A stretch of 64,000 nt of DNA, taken from Ignavibacteriaceae bacterium. Lineage in GTDB: Bacteria > Bacteroidota > Ignavibacteria > Ignavibacteriales > Ignavibacteriaceae. This document shows, in pieces, positions 34,625 through 43,361 of this stretch. Location: positions 67,959 to 131,958 of the forward strand of contig JACAFA010000241.1 in assembly GCA_013388525.1 (NCBI GenBank). Direction: 5' to 3'. Below the pieces are notes generated by a model. That model was not told where the DNA came from and searched no databases. It saw only the letters and a list, made by a program, of their open reading frames with translations. Within the stretch, counting starts at the first letter, position 1. Each line of letters starts with the position of its first letter. The translations under genes and the position numbers were made by a program.

Positions 34625-34653
34625 CCGCCAACACGGGTTTTGCGTCAGGCGGG
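34625..34653. repeat. Truncated attC-like half site, site 4
   Basis: CCGCCAACACGGG and the following TTTTGCGTCAGGCGGG look like the left arm of a site such as those at 30907 and 33926, including the preceding ACGAA. The centre and right arm are missing, and host sequence leading to the comF-type gene begins at about 34654. It marks the right edge of the foreign block. Confidence 0.55.
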
Positions 34654-34699
34654 ATAATGTATAACCTTGGAGTTTCTGCAACTGAGCAAATGCAATCAT

Positions 34700-35383
34700 T
34701 TAAAAATCTGCAATACCAACCGAACAGGCATAAACTGTTTTTGCTCCTCCGTTAATCAGAGCTTTACCACATTCCTGAATTGTAGCACCGGTCGTACAAA
34801 CATCATCTACTACAAGGATATTTTTGCCGGTCATTTTTTTTGCGTCCGTGACTTTAAATGCATCTGCAACGTTCTCAGATCTTTGTTTCATATTCAGCTT
34901 CGTCTGGGATTCAGTGTGCCTTATTCTTTTAATCAATTTGGTTGAATAAGGAATGTTGAGCGATTCGCTCAATCCTTTAGCTATGTAATCGGATTGGTTG
35001 TAGCCCCGTTCAACTTTTTTAAGATGATGAATAGGAACAGGGACAATTAAGTCAACTTGCCAGTTACGGTTTTTGATTCCTTCGGAAAGAATCTCACCTA
35101 AATACATTCCCAGCTTGAACTTTTTCTGATATTTTAAAGCGTGAATAATTTGTTGTAAAGTTTTATCAGTTTCAAAAACAAATCTTGAGTAAAAATCTTT
35201 AATGACTTTTGATGAGGAGAAATTTCTTTCATATTCATCTTCGAGTCTTATTTCGTCAGCAATTAAAATACTGCTTAGACAATCTATACAGACAGGATTT
35301 TCATCAGGTAATAACTTTTTGTTGCAGCCGGGACAGAATCGCGGCAGGAAAAAATCGAATATATAATTCACTGAAAAATTCAT
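34700..35383 (-). CDS. comF: ComF-family phosphoribosyltransferase-like protein
   Basis: A 227-residue protein. An N-terminal zinc-ribbon has Cys pairs in FCPGCNKKLLPDENPVCIDC. The PRT core follows, with LIVPVPIHHLKKVERGYNQS and the PRPP loop NILVVDDVCTTGATIQECGK. ComFC-type proteins are needed for DNA uptake in transformable bacteria, but the family is also found widely in species not known to be competent. Codon use is like the host genes, so it lies outside the foreign block. Confidence 0.9.
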   Translation of the reverse strand: MNFSVNYIFDFFLPRFCPGCNKKLLPDENPVCIDCLSSILIADEIRLEDEYERNFSSSKVIKDFYSRFVFETDKTLQQIIHALKYQKKFKLGMYLGEILSEGIKNRNWQVDLIVPVPIHHLKKVERGYNQSDYIAKGLSESLNIPYSTKLIKRIRHTESQTKLNMKQRSENVADAFKVTDAKKMTGKNILVVDDVCTTGATIQECGKALINGGAKTVYACSVGIADF

Positions 35384-35446
35384 TCAGATAAAAACGGATT
35401 TAATTTCATAACTCAGGTTGACTGCCTAATTGTGTAGTTAATGTAA

Positions 35447-35551
35447 AACCGTTTAAACGGTTACGAAAAATTATTCTTCGTTTTATTAACCCACGACTTA
35501 AGTCGTGGGTTAATAAGAAAAAAGTAAAGGTCTTGAACCGTTTTAACGGTT
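35447..35551. repeat. Triple palindrome cluster
   Basis: A 30-base perfect palindrome (35485-35514, arms reading ATTAACCCACGACTT) lies between two shorter palindromes, AACCGTTTAAACGGTT (35447-35462) and AACCGTTTTAACGGTT (35536-35551). Such ordered palindromes look like an interspersed REP-type element. The remaining 35552-35681 shows nothing I can support. Confidence 0.7.
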
Positions 35552-35681
35552 TAGCGTGATAAGCGGCTAACTTGATTTCATTATTCTGTAGTTATTTTAT
35601 CGTTTATTTTCTTGAACTAGACAAATGCCCAAGCAATCATGCATTCATCCAGCTATGCAATCGTATTTTATCCGGCTAAGT

Positions 35682-37832
35682 TTACAACATTCCATTTCTT
35701 TTGCGGATGAACCATTCAAGAGAAAAAAGAAATATTGCGATTATCAGCAACCACGTATCAGACCATAAAGATATTTCCGAAGTAACAAGCTTTTCTTTGG
35801 AAGAATTTATTTTCAGTTCTTTCAGTTTATTCAGTAATTGAGAATAATCATCGGGCAAATAAAATTCTCCACCAGTATCATTAGCCATCAAATTTAAAAA
35901 TGCATAGTTCATTACCGGGTTTACCATTTCAATATCTATCTCACCAATATTAAAACTTCCGTTATCCTTTCCCAAAATTCTGCTGTCGGTCATAGCCTCA
36001 GCAGAAAAACTGAAGTCGCCGGTCTCATTAATTACAATTGAACCTTCATACAAACCCGGACCAACATTTTGCATATCGGTTTCATATTTATTCTTCTGTG
36101 AAGAAATTATGATTTTAATTCCTGCATCTGAAACCGGAGTTAATGATTCATCAAAAACTTCACCTGTAAATTCAATTCTTTCACCCTGTGAAAAAATTTT
36201 CTTTGATGTTTTTATTCTTACGGGCTTCTGATCTTCACCTGCTTTCAACCATCGCAAAGAATTAACAATGAAGCTGTCAAATAAATCCAGTCCTTTTGGT
36301 GCAACCTGCAGTTTCCATTTCCAGAGATCTTTTGCCAGAACAGAAACTGATCTTTTACCGCTAAAACTGTTCGTGATTATCAAAGGAGAATTAACAATGC
36401 TATTGTTAAATTTTATCTGAGCTATAATTTTACTTTCAACTCTTGGATTGAAGATGACGTTTGGCTGCAGAACCGGCGGCAGATTATTCCAGCTTTCGAA
36501 AACATTTTTATCAGAATACTGCAGTATCGGATTAGTAGTTTGCTCGGGAAGAATATAAGGCTGGACTTCTCTGTATCCCGAAAAATTCTGATTTAATGTA
36601 AATGGAAGATCATTCCCAAACCTTGAGAGTTTATTAATGCTTATCCCTGCTGACAACGTAAGAAAATAGGGAGCTTTATCTTCTTTAATTTTTAAGATTA
36701 CCCGGTTCAAAAGCTCTTCAGGTGTTGCATCTGATGGAAAACCGATCAGGTACAGAACATCGGCACTATCAATTGTCTGATAATTTATTTTATCTGAAAA
36801 TTTATCTCTCGATAACTGCACAATGGAATTTACTTCTATGTTCTCATCCCGTTTAAGTGCATTTTTAATAAAAGCCAAATCAGCAGACGGACTTGATGCG
36901 AGAAGCAGCACTTTTATTTTATTCGAGAGAACATTTACATAAAACACCTGTTTATTATTTTCAGTTGTGAACTCATCATTTAAAGTTGATAATTGAATGC
37001 TTAACTTTTTTTCACCGCTGATCTGAGCAGTGTAATCAAAAGAAACATTCTGAATTCCAGCATTGCTCAGGTTGATTGTCTGTTGAGATATGAATTTATT
37101 GTTCTCATATAAACTCGCTGTAACCGATTCACCTGAAAATCCTTTGTTAGAAATTGTTGCTATGATAGTGGTAGGAGTTTCAGCATAGATAAAATCATTA
37201 TGCAGAATTTTTTTTAAACTGACATCCTTCCTTTGAGAAGTATCCCCGATTCCGATTGTAAAAACCGGAATACCGAGATTAATTGCATCATAATAAGGAT
37301 TGCTTCCGGAAGTAATCACACCATCAGTAATTAATGTGAGCGAAGCGATATTCTTGTCAGAGTTTTTCACGGAATTAAATATTTCCTGAATGTTAGTTGC
37401 TCCATCTGAAAAATTTATTTTATCAAGGCTATCAACGCTGACGCTTCTCACTGTATTTCCAAACTCGTAAAAAGTTAAATTACTTTCGGAAGAGTAAGCG
37501 GAAAAATCATTTATTATCTTTTTAACTTTTGAAGAACGGTCCGTTCCATCGTCAATTTTTATTGATCTGGAGTTGTCTATGAAAACCAGGTTATTCGGTT
37601 CGAGTATTAATTGGGAGCTAAGATTTAATACCGGCTCGAACAGAATTAAGCATAATACTAATAAAGCCAGTGTTCTCAGTGCTGTTAATAAAAACTTTTT
37701 GAATTTATCTATCGGGGGAATTGTGTAACGATAAACATAATAGGAATAAGCTGCAATTAAAATTATAGCAATTAAAAGATAGGCAATTGAATAAGCCAGA
37801 GATATTTGAATGTCTTCGTATCCAAACATCAC
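35682..37832 (-). CDS. VWA-domain membrane protein
   Basis: A 716-residue protein with two N-terminal membrane helices (about 10-34 and 45-66). A von Willebrand A-like domain (about 80-210) carries the MIDAS pattern VFIDNSRSIKIDD, a downstream Thr in SDGATNIQEI, and the Asp in LITDGVITSGSN. Beta-sandwich domains follow, and the last helix is near the C-terminus (about 690-710). The architecture is that of Bacteroidota BatA-like/DUF4159-type membrane proteins with a large periplasmic part. The role is unknown. It overlaps surE by 4 bases. Confidence 0.75.
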   Translation of the reverse strand: MMFGYEDIQISLAYSIAYLLIAIILIAAYSYYVYRYTIPPIDKFKKFLLTALRTLALLVLCLILFEPVLNLSSQLILEPNNLVFIDNSRSIKIDDGTDRSSKVKKIINDFSAYSSESNLTFYEFGNTVRSVSVDSLDKINFSDGATNIQEIFNSVKNSDKNIASLTLITDGVITSGSNPYYDAINLGIPVFTIGIGDTSQRKDVSLKKILHNDFIYAETPTTIIATISNKGFSGESVTASLYENNKFISQQTINLSNAGIQNVSFDYTAQISGEKKLSIQLSTLNDEFTTENNKQVFYVNVLSNKIKVLLLASSPSADLAFIKNALKRDENIEVNSIVQLSRDKFSDKINYQTIDSADVLYLIGFPSDATPEELLNRVILKIKEDKAPYFLTLSAGISINKLSRFGNDLPFTLNQNFSGYREVQPYILPEQTTNPILQYSDKNVFESWNNLPPVLQPNVIFNPRVESKIIAQIKFNNSIVNSPLIITNSFSGKRSVSVLAKDLWKWKLQVAPKGLDLFDSFIVNSLRWLKAGEDQKPVRIKTSKKIFSQGERIEFTGEVFDESLTPVSDAGIKIIISSQKNKYETDMQNVGPGLYEGSIVINETGDFSFSAEAMTDSRILGKDNGSFNIGEIDIEMVNPVMNYAFLNLMANDTGGEFYLPDDYSQLLNKLKELKINSSKEKLVTSEISLWSDTWLLIIAIFLFSLEWFIRKRNGML

Positions 37833-38608
37833 TTAACTTTTTCGTTAAAATTCTTTTCTAAGTTCCAGCTTTTCATTTTTTCAAACGTGTCGTGATCGGT
37901 TAAATCAAAATGAATTGGAGTAACAGAGACAAACTTATTTTTTATTGCGAACTGATCGCTTAGTTTTTCATTTTCAATTTCTACTAATTTACCTGTAAGC
38001 CAGTAATAATCTTTTCCGAACGGATCGGTTCTTTTCTCATAAATATCGTCCCACTTTGCTTTGCTTTGCTCGGTAACCATAATTCCTGCAATTTCGTTTT
38101 CAGGATAGTTAGGAACGTTTACGTTTAACAATGTTCCGTTTGGAAGACCGTATTCAGTAACTTTTTTTGCGAGCATCTTAGCAACTTTACTTGCGTATCT
38201 GAAATCTTTGGCTTCGTGACTTGTTACTGAAATTGCTATAGCAGGGACATCCATAATAGCTGCTTCTCTTGCTGCTGAAACAGTTCCGGAATAAATTATA
38301 TTGATAGCAGTGTTTGAACCATGGTTAATTCCGGAAATTACAAGATCAGGAGATTCACCCATTATATTTCTTATTCCCATTTTAACACAATCCGCAGGAG
38401 TACCTTCAACCGCATAACCAAAAAAAGTTCCGTTTTTATAATACTCAGATACTCTCAGCGGGTATTTCATTGTTATTCCATGACCGACTGCACTTTGCTC
38501 TTCGCTTGGAGCAACGACAATTACTTCAGCAATATCTTTTAACGCATCCGCTAATGCTGCAATACCTGCCGAGTAGATTCCATCATCATTAGTTACTAAG
38601 ATTTTCAA
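37829..38608 (-). CDS. surE: 5'/3'-nucleotidase SurE
   Basis: A 259-residue SurE enzyme that dephosphorylates nucleoside 5'- and 3'-monophosphates and may cleave short polyphosphate. The metal site starts with ILVTNDDGIYSAGIAALADA (Asp8, Asp9). VVAPSEEQSAVGHGITM provides the next ligand and SGINHGSNTAINIIYSGTV the Asn. It shares an overlap with the VWA gene and is divergent from pgeF. Confidence 0.95.
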   Translation of the reverse strand: MKILVTNDDGIYSAGIAALADALKDIAEVIVVAPSEEQSAVGHGITMKYPLRVSEYYKNGTFFGYAVEGTPADCVKMGIRNIMGESPDLVISGINHGSNTAINIIYSGTVSAAREAAIMDVPAIAISVTSHEAKDFRYASKVAKMLAKKVTEYGLPNGTLLNVNVPNYPENEIAGIMVTEQSKAKWDDIYEKRTDPFGKDYYWLTGKLVEIENEKLSDQFAIKNKFVSVTPIHFDLTDHDTFEKMKSWNLEKNFNEKVK

Positions 38609-38705
38609 TATATTTACCCTGAGTGATGTTTTAAATATAACCGTGCTAATATACTACTAAAGCGTTATACTCTCAATCAAACTTTTATTGCACAAGTAAT
38701 ACTAT

Positions 38706-39446
38706 ATGCTCATAATCAAACCATTTATTTTTCATCGCTTTCCGGAAATAATTTTTGGTTTTAGTACTAAGTTCGGTCATAATACAAAACCACCGCATTT
38801 CTTTAATCTTTCCTATAATGTCGGTGAGGAAAAAGAGACTGTTGATACTAACAGAAAAATATTTTTCAGAGAACTTGGATTAAATAATGAAATGGTAAGT
38901 TATCAAAAGCAGATTCACGAAGATTTTATCAGGGAAGTTAATTCATCCGGTAATTGTGGTGAAAGCGATGCTCTGATAACAGCAAAAAAAAATCTTGCAC
39001 TGGCAATAAGCAGCGCTGATTGTCCGGCAATTTTCATTTATGATCCAAAGAAAAAAGTGATTGCTGCGGTTCATTCCGGCTGGAGAGGAACAGAAAAGAA
39101 AATTCTCAGAAAAACAATAATCAGATTAAAAAATGATTTTCATTCAGATGCGTCGGAATTAATTTGTTATATCGGACCTTCAATATCTCAACAGAATTAT
39201 GAAGTAAGTGAAGAAGTTGCACGGAAATTTGAGAAAGAATTTGTGAAGCAGAAAGAAAACAAATTCTATCTTGATCTCGCCGGCGCTAATTATAAAATGC
39301 TTATCGATGAAGGATTGAAAAAAGTTAACATTCAGGTCTCAGCACTTTGTTCTTATGAATATGAAAATTTACTTCATTCATACAGAAGAGACGGAAATAA
39401 ATCAGGAAGAGCGTTGGGGATTATAGCTATGAAAGACAATGAATGA
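38706..39446 (+). CDS. pgeF: Peptidoglycan editing factor PgeF (YfiH/polyphenol oxidase family)
   Basis: A 246-residue protein of the YfiH family, once called multicopper polyphenol oxidase and now linked to removing wrongly incorporated serine from peptidoglycan precursors. Conserved residues are the Cys in ALAISSADCPAIFIYD and the His in AAVHSGWRGTEKKIL, with GESDALITA before and HSYRRDGNKSGRALG at the end. It overlaps the transporter gene by 4 bases. Confidence 0.9.
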   Translation: MLIIKPFIFHRFPEIIFGFSTKFGHNTKPPHFFNLSYNVGEEKETVDTNRKIFFRELGLNNEMVSYQKQIHEDFIREVNSSGNCGESDALITAKKNLALAISSADCPAIFIYDPKKKVIAAVHSGWRGTEKKILRKTIIRLKNDFHSDASELICYIGPSISQQNYEVSEEVARKFEKEFVKQKENKFYLDLAGANYKMLIDEGLKKVNIQVSALCSYEYENLLHSYRRDGNKSGRALGIIAMKDNE

Positions 39447-40366
39447 ATAAACTGCCGGTCAAAATTTTTCTTGCCTATTCAGCGCTTTGCTTTATCTGGG
39501 GCTCAACATGGATTGCAATCAGATACGGACTTGAATCATTGACACCAATATTTTCTGCCGGAGTTAGATTTTCATTTGCTTCATTCTTCATTTTTATTTT
39601 GATGAGAATCAAAAGTATTCCTCTTCAAACCGATAAGGTTGCAATCAGACTTTACCTGTTAATGGGTTTCTTTTCATTTGTAATTCCTTTTGGTTTGGTT
39701 TACTGGGCGCAGCAATTTGTTCCATCCGGAATGGCAGCAGTTCTTTTTGCAGTGTATCCATTCTGGGTTGTTATTTTTTCATACATAAGAATTCCCGGTG
39801 ACTATATCGGATTCTTCAAAATATTCGGAACAGTTCTTGGCTTTGCCGGAATTGTAATCATTTTTTCCGATTCATTTGCCGGTGATATTTCAAATTATCT
39901 GATTGGAATGTTTGCAGTTGTCCTGAGCGGAATAATGCAAGCCTGGATTGCTGTTTCAATAAAAAAGTACGGTCATCATCTGCACCCGCTTTCAATGAAT
40001 TTTATTCCGATGGTAATAGCAGGAATATCAATGCTGATAATTGCGTTCTTTACAGAAGATCTTTCAACTTTGAGGTTCAATCAAAATGCTTATCTGTCAA
40101 TACTCTATCTTTCTTTCTTCGGAAGTGTTGTTACATTCACTTCATTTTATTGGCTGATTAAACGCGTAAACCTGGTCATACTTTCTCTGGTGGCTTTTAT
40201 TACTCCTGTAGTTGCATTAGTTCTCGGCTACTTTATTTATAATGAAGTGCTTACAACACGACATTTTATTGGTGCAGCACTTGTGTTAACCGGAGTTTTA
40301 TGGGCAAATTTAGGTAATCTTCTTAAGCTTAGAAAAGGTTCAATTATCAAAGCTGAATCACAATAA
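39443..40366 (+). CDS. EamA-family drug/metabolite transporter
   Basis: A 307-residue inner-membrane protein with ten predicted helices in two EamA repeats (about 8-140 and 150-295). Repeat landmarks are FIWGSTWIAIRYGLESLTPI near the N-terminus and the second-repeat GSVVTFTSFYWLIKRVN with GYFIYNEVLTTRHFIGAALV. The substrate is unknown. Translation is coupled to pgeF by the ATGA overlap. Confidence 0.9.
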   Translation: MNKLPVKIFLAYSALCFIWGSTWIAIRYGLESLTPIFSAGVRFSFASFFIFILMRIKSIPLQTDKVAIRLYLLMGFFSFVIPFGLVYWAQQFVPSGMAAVLFAVYPFWVVIFSYIRIPGDYIGFFKIFGTVLGFAGIVIIFSDSFAGDISNYLIGMFAVVLSGIMQAWIAVSIKKYGHHLHPLSMNFIPMVIAGISMLIIAFFTEDLSTLRFNQNAYLSILYLSFFGSVVTFTSFYWLIKRVNLVILSLVAFITPVVALVLGYFIYNEVLTTRHFIGAALVLTGVLWANLGNLLKLRKGSIIKAESQ

Positions 40367-40444
40367 AAACTATGTTGAGATTACTCAAACATTATTTGGT
40401 AACATTTCCTTAATTTTAATAAAGAAAAAATTTCTATTTGGAAG

Positions 40445-40822
40445 ATGATTAACGTAATCAGAATTAAGAATGCAACCTTTTACGGCTATCACGGTGTCAG
40501 CAATGAAGAGCAAAATGTTGGTGGCAAATTCGAAGCAGATATTGATATCTATACAGATTTTTCCGAAGCTGCAATAGATGATGATCTGAAAAAAACAGTG
40601 GATTATTTTCAGGTTTATTCTTTTCTGAGTCAATTTACTGTCAAACAAAAATATTATCTGATCGAAGCTCTGGCAGTAGATATTGCTGATGAGTTGTTAA
40701 AGCAGTTTGATAAAATAATTAAAGTGGCAGTAAGAGTGAGAAAGAAAAATCCTCCTCTTGGCGGAGTGGTTGATTATGTGGAAGCTGAAGTAATAAAAGA
40801 AAGAAAAGAAACAAATCTTTAA
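40445..40822 (+). CDS. folB: Dihydroneopterin aldolase
   Basis: A 125-residue FolB that cleaves 7,8-dihydroneopterin to 6-hydroxymethyl-dihydropterin and glycolaldehyde. The family opening IRIKNATFYGYHGVSNEEQN is followed by KFEADIDIYTDFSEAAIDDD, DYFQVYSFL and a C-terminal VRKKNPPLGGVVDYVEAEV. The next enzyme in the pathway, folK, follows at once. Confidence 0.93.
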   Translation: MINVIRIKNATFYGYHGVSNEEQNVGGKFEADIDIYTDFSEAAIDDDLKKTVDYFQVYSFLSQFTVKQKYYLIEALAVDIADELLKQFDKIIKVAVRVRKKNPPLGGVVDYVEAEVIKERKETNL

Positions 40823-40836
40823 AGACGGAATTTAAA

Positions 40837-41373
40837 ATAAAAAATATAGCATACATCGGTGTCGGTTCAAATGTGGGGGTGCAGATCAATAATATTGATC
40901 AGGCAATAGAGCTTATTGATTCAAATCCTTATTGCGAAGTTGAAATTGTTTCTTCAGTTTATGAAACTTCTCCGTATGGTGTTATTAATCAGAGCGAGTT
41001 TTTCAATGCAGTCTTTAAAATTAAAACATACTTCGAGGTTAAAGAGCTGTTTAAGTTTTTGAAGTCAGTCGAGCAACTTGTAGGAAGAAAAGCCAGAACC
41101 AAATGGGGACCGCGTGAAATTGATCTGGATATTCTTTTTTTCAACGATCTGATTTATGAAGATGATGAGATTACCATCCCCCATAAAGATTTATTGAACA
41201 GAGATTTTGTGATAGTTCCGCTGCTTGAAATAGAGCCTGATCTGATTCATCCTTCTATGAATAAAAAAATATCTGAAATTAGTATTTTTAAAACTAGGAC
41301 TGAGCATTCTTCTGCTCATGATGAAAAATTTAACATTATCAGGAAAATACCTCATAGAGTTCTGATAAAATGA
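40837..41373 (+). CDS. folK: HPPK (2-amino-4-hydroxy-6-hydroxymethyldihydropteridine pyrophosphokinase)
   Basis: About 178 residues. The enzyme adds pyrophosphate to 6-hydroxymethyl-dihydropterin. The core is clear: FFNAVFKIKTYFEVKELFKF, WGPREIDLDILFFNDLIYED and IPHKDLLNRDFVIVPLLEI. The first strand NIAYIGVGSNVG is essential to the fold but has no ATG, GTG or TTG before it: the frame is closed by TGA at 40786-40788. The first canonical codon, GTG 40873, would delete that strand. ATA 40837 has GGA 7 bases upstream and is my preferred start. A sequencing error or frameshift near the folB stop is the alternative. Confidence 0.85.
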   Translation: MKNIAYIGVGSNVGVQINNIDQAIELIDSNPYCEVEIVSSVYETSPYGVINQSEFFNAVFKIKTYFEVKELFKFLKSVEQLVGRKARTKWGPREIDLDILFFNDLIYEDDEITIPHKDLLNRDFVIVPLLEIEPDLIHPSMNKKISEISIFKTRTEHSSAHDEKFNIIRKIPHRVLIK

Positions 41374-42044
41374 ACAACGATAGACCGGACGAAAAAAATG
41401 ATTTGCGCTACATCGCCGTTGAAGGTGTAATTGGCGCAGGAAAGACAAGCCTTGCAAAACGTATTGGCGATAGGCTTAATGCTAAACTTATCTTTGAACA
41501 ATTTGATAATAATCCCTTCCTTGAAAAATTTTACGTTGACAGAAAGCGTTTTGCATTTCAAACACAGATGTTTTTTTTGATAAACAGATTTAAGCAGCAG
41601 CAGGAACTTCATCAGGAGGATTTATTTTCCGAACATCTGGTTTGTGATTATATCTTCGAGAAAGACCGGATTTTTGCTTACCTCAATCTTAGCAAAGATG
41701 AACTGAATCTTTACGAAAGTATTTATCCTTTACTTGCCCGTACTTTACGCAAACCTGATCTGGTTATTTTTCTTCAATCCAGTACCGACCGTTTAATTTA
41801 TAATATAAAAAAACGAAACAGAAAATTTGAAAGAGCAATTACACGAAGCTATCTTGAAGAATTGAGTGAAGCATACACTCATTTTTTCTTCAGATATAAT
41901 TCAACTCCGCTTTTGATTGTTAATTCAACAGAAATAGATTTTGTAAACAGCGACAGCGACTTCGAAGAATTGTTCAAACAGATTTTCAGAGAAGACAGAG
42001 GATTTACCGAATATTTTAATCCCGAAACAAGGAGGATAGTATGA
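41370..42044 (+). CDS. Deoxynucleoside kinase
   Basis: A 224-residue P-loop kinase of the dNK family. Walker A is VEGVIGAGKTSLAKRIGDRL. FQTQMFFLINRFKQQQ gives the substrate-pocket helix, and the DRI-type motif is in CDYIFEKDRIFAYLNLS. The lid region is NRKFERAITRSYLEELSEAY. It phosphorylates deoxynucleosides for salvage. It overlaps folK by 4 bases and the next small gene by 4 bases. It is smaller and clearer than a thymidylate kinase, which is the other option. Confidence 0.88.
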   Translation: MNNDRPDEKNDLRYIAVEGVIGAGKTSLAKRIGDRLNAKLIFEQFDNNPFLEKFYVDRKRFAFQTQMFFLINRFKQQQELHQEDLFSEHLVCDYIFEKDRIFAYLNLSKDELNLYESIYPLLARTLRKPDLVIFLQSSTDRLIYNIKKRNRKFERAITRSYLEELSEAYTHFFFRYNSTPLLIVNSTEIDFVNSDSDFEELFKQIFREDRGFTEYFNPETRRIV

Positions 42045-42268
42045 CGCGCATAATTCTGCTTGGAGCTGTTGTTGTACTAATTATTTTCGCAGTCAGATTT
42101 TTCAAACTATTATCTAACTTTAAATCCGCTTCAAGACCGAATGTTGATGATCTTAAAAGCAGGGCAGATTACCTGAAAAACAAATATAAGAATGTCCAAG
42201 AAGCTGACTATCGGGATATCACATCGTCAGATAAGGAAGACGATTCTTCCAAGAAGGACGATGCCTGA
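42041..42268 (+). CDS. Small membrane protein (DUF4834-like)
   Basis: A 75-residue protein with one N-terminal membrane helix (about 3-22, IILLGAVVVLIIFAVRFFKL) and a charged C-terminal tail rich in Lys, Asp and Ser (TSSDKEDDSSKKDDA). The layout matches small DUF4834-type proteins of Bacteroidota near the same kinase gene; the role is unknown. Its end overlaps the start of the glycosyltransferase gene by 8 bases. Confidence 0.65.
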   Translation: MTRIILLGAVVVLIIFAVRFFKLLSNFKSASRPNVDDLKSRADYLKNKYKNVQEADYRDITSSDKEDDSSKKDDA

Positions 42269-43361
42269 AAAAAAATTTGCATCAAATATCATTTACTCAT
42301 TATTTAAACTTTTTCTTTCTGTTGAAGAAAATGCCGGAAGAAAAATTAGTCCTCCCAAAAAAATTCTTATAGTGCGTCAGCATAATCAGCTTGGTGATTT
42401 GCTTGCCGGTGTTTCACTTTTCAGAGCTTTGAAGGAAACCTATCCTGATTGTCATATATCACTTGTTGTCAGTCCGTTCAATTATCCCGGAATGGTTAAA
42501 AACAAATATCTTGATAGAATATACATCTTCGATAAAAAGAAATTAATCAATCCAATTTACATTTACAGAACAGTAAAATTTTTCAGAGAAAGTTACGACC
42601 TTGCAATTGTTCCTGTTGTTGTTTCAATTTCATTCACAAGTAATCTGCTTGCACGACTATCAAATTCCAAAATTCGTATTGGTGCGAATTCATTGAACGG
42701 CAAGCCAAATCCAGGTTCTTTCTTATTTGATAGAAGAATAGATATCGATTGGAGAAAACATCCTGATTCTAATGTATCGGAACGGAGTCTGGATATAGTA
42801 AGACCATTCGGTATAAATACAAATGATTACACATCTGAGATTTCTTTTGACGAAGCTGATAAGAAAGCTGCGCAAAAATTTGTTGATGAGTTTACTGACA
42901 GGAATAAAAAATTATTAATCGGGCTTCATGTTGGTGCAGGCAAGCCAGCTAACCGCTGGTCTCTTGACAAATTTGTCCTGCTTGTAAAAAGAATAGAAAA
43001 TATTTATCCGGCAAATTTTTATCTGACCGGAGGATGGGCAGAGAAAGAAGAATTGAATTATCTTACAAAGCATTGTGACATTAACTTTGGAAAATTTATT
43101 AATAAACCCATTCCTCAGGTTGCTGCTTTGATTTCTATGTCTGATCTTTTCATTTCAAATGATACCGGAATTATGCACGTTGCAGGTACAACAAATACGC
43201 CGCAAATTAGTATTTTTGGACCAACGAATCCGTTTAACTGGGCACCGATTGGAATGAATAAATTTTTCATTCGTAAGTCTGAGCTTATTGATGACGTTTC
43301 AGTGGATGATGTTTATCATCTTTGTGAAATAATTCTGAGTAAAAAGGAGATTAAAAAATGA
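42261..43361 (+). CDS. Glycosyltransferase family 9 (heptosyltransferase-like)
   Basis: A 366-residue GT9 enzyme of the kind that adds heptose or related sugars to LPS core. The N-terminal Rossmann motif is ILIVRQHNQLGDLLAGVSLF. The nucleotide-sugar site is in IGLHVGAGKPANRWSLDKF and LFISNDTGIMHVAGTTNTPQ, followed by ISIFGPTNPFNW. ATG 42261 with AAGGA upstream is chosen; the open frame continues to 42192 but that part overlaps the preceding gene. It is coupled by overlap to the Ppx/GppA gene. The acceptor is not shown by the sequence. Confidence 0.88.
   Translation: MPEKKFASNIIYSLFKLFLSVEENAGRKISPPKKILIVRQHNQLGDLLAGVSLFRALKETYPDCHISLVVSPFNYPGMVKNKYLDRIYIFDKKKLINPIYIYRTVKFFRESYDLAIVPVVVSISFTSNLLARLSNSKIRIGANSLNGKPNPGSFLFDRRIDIDWRKHPDSNVSERSLDIVRPFGINTNDYTSEISFDEADKKAAQKFVDEFTDRNKKLLIGLHVGAGKPANRWSLDKFVLLVKRIENIYPANFYLTGGWAEKEELNYLTKHCDINFGKFINKPIPQVAALISMSDLFISNDTGIMHVAGTTNTPQISIFGPTNPFNWAPIGMNKFFIRKSELIDDVSVDDVYHLCEIILSKKEIKK

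Larger units (their letters stand above)
30397..34653. mobile_element. Cassette-like foreign block bounded by attC-like palindromes
   Basis: The block opens with GTTAGCGGTCA (30397) and contains two complete ~135-bp imperfect palindromes (30907-31041 and 33926-34059) that start CCGCTAAC and end GTTAGCGG or GTTAGCAG. It closes with a half site (34625-34653, CCGCCAAC...). This divides it into three units. Unit 1 has an NTF2-like gene, unit 2 an ArsR gene plus four SRPBCC, VOC or SnoaL genes, and unit 3 a DUF1801 gene. All genes point the same way and each unit is followed by a palindrome, as in integron gene cassettes. The genes favour AAC, GAC and other C-ending codons, unlike argS or the comF-type gene next door. 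No integrase is in the window, so the mobilising enzyme is unknown. Confidence 0.65.

Noticed and set aside
35209..35391. Plus-strand open frame opposite the comF-type gene
   Set aside because: It is a shadow of the coding strand, with no ribosome site or domain.
40873..41373. folK starting at GTG 40873
   Set aside because: It would remove the first beta strand and the conserved YIGVGSN segment, which is in frame just upstream.
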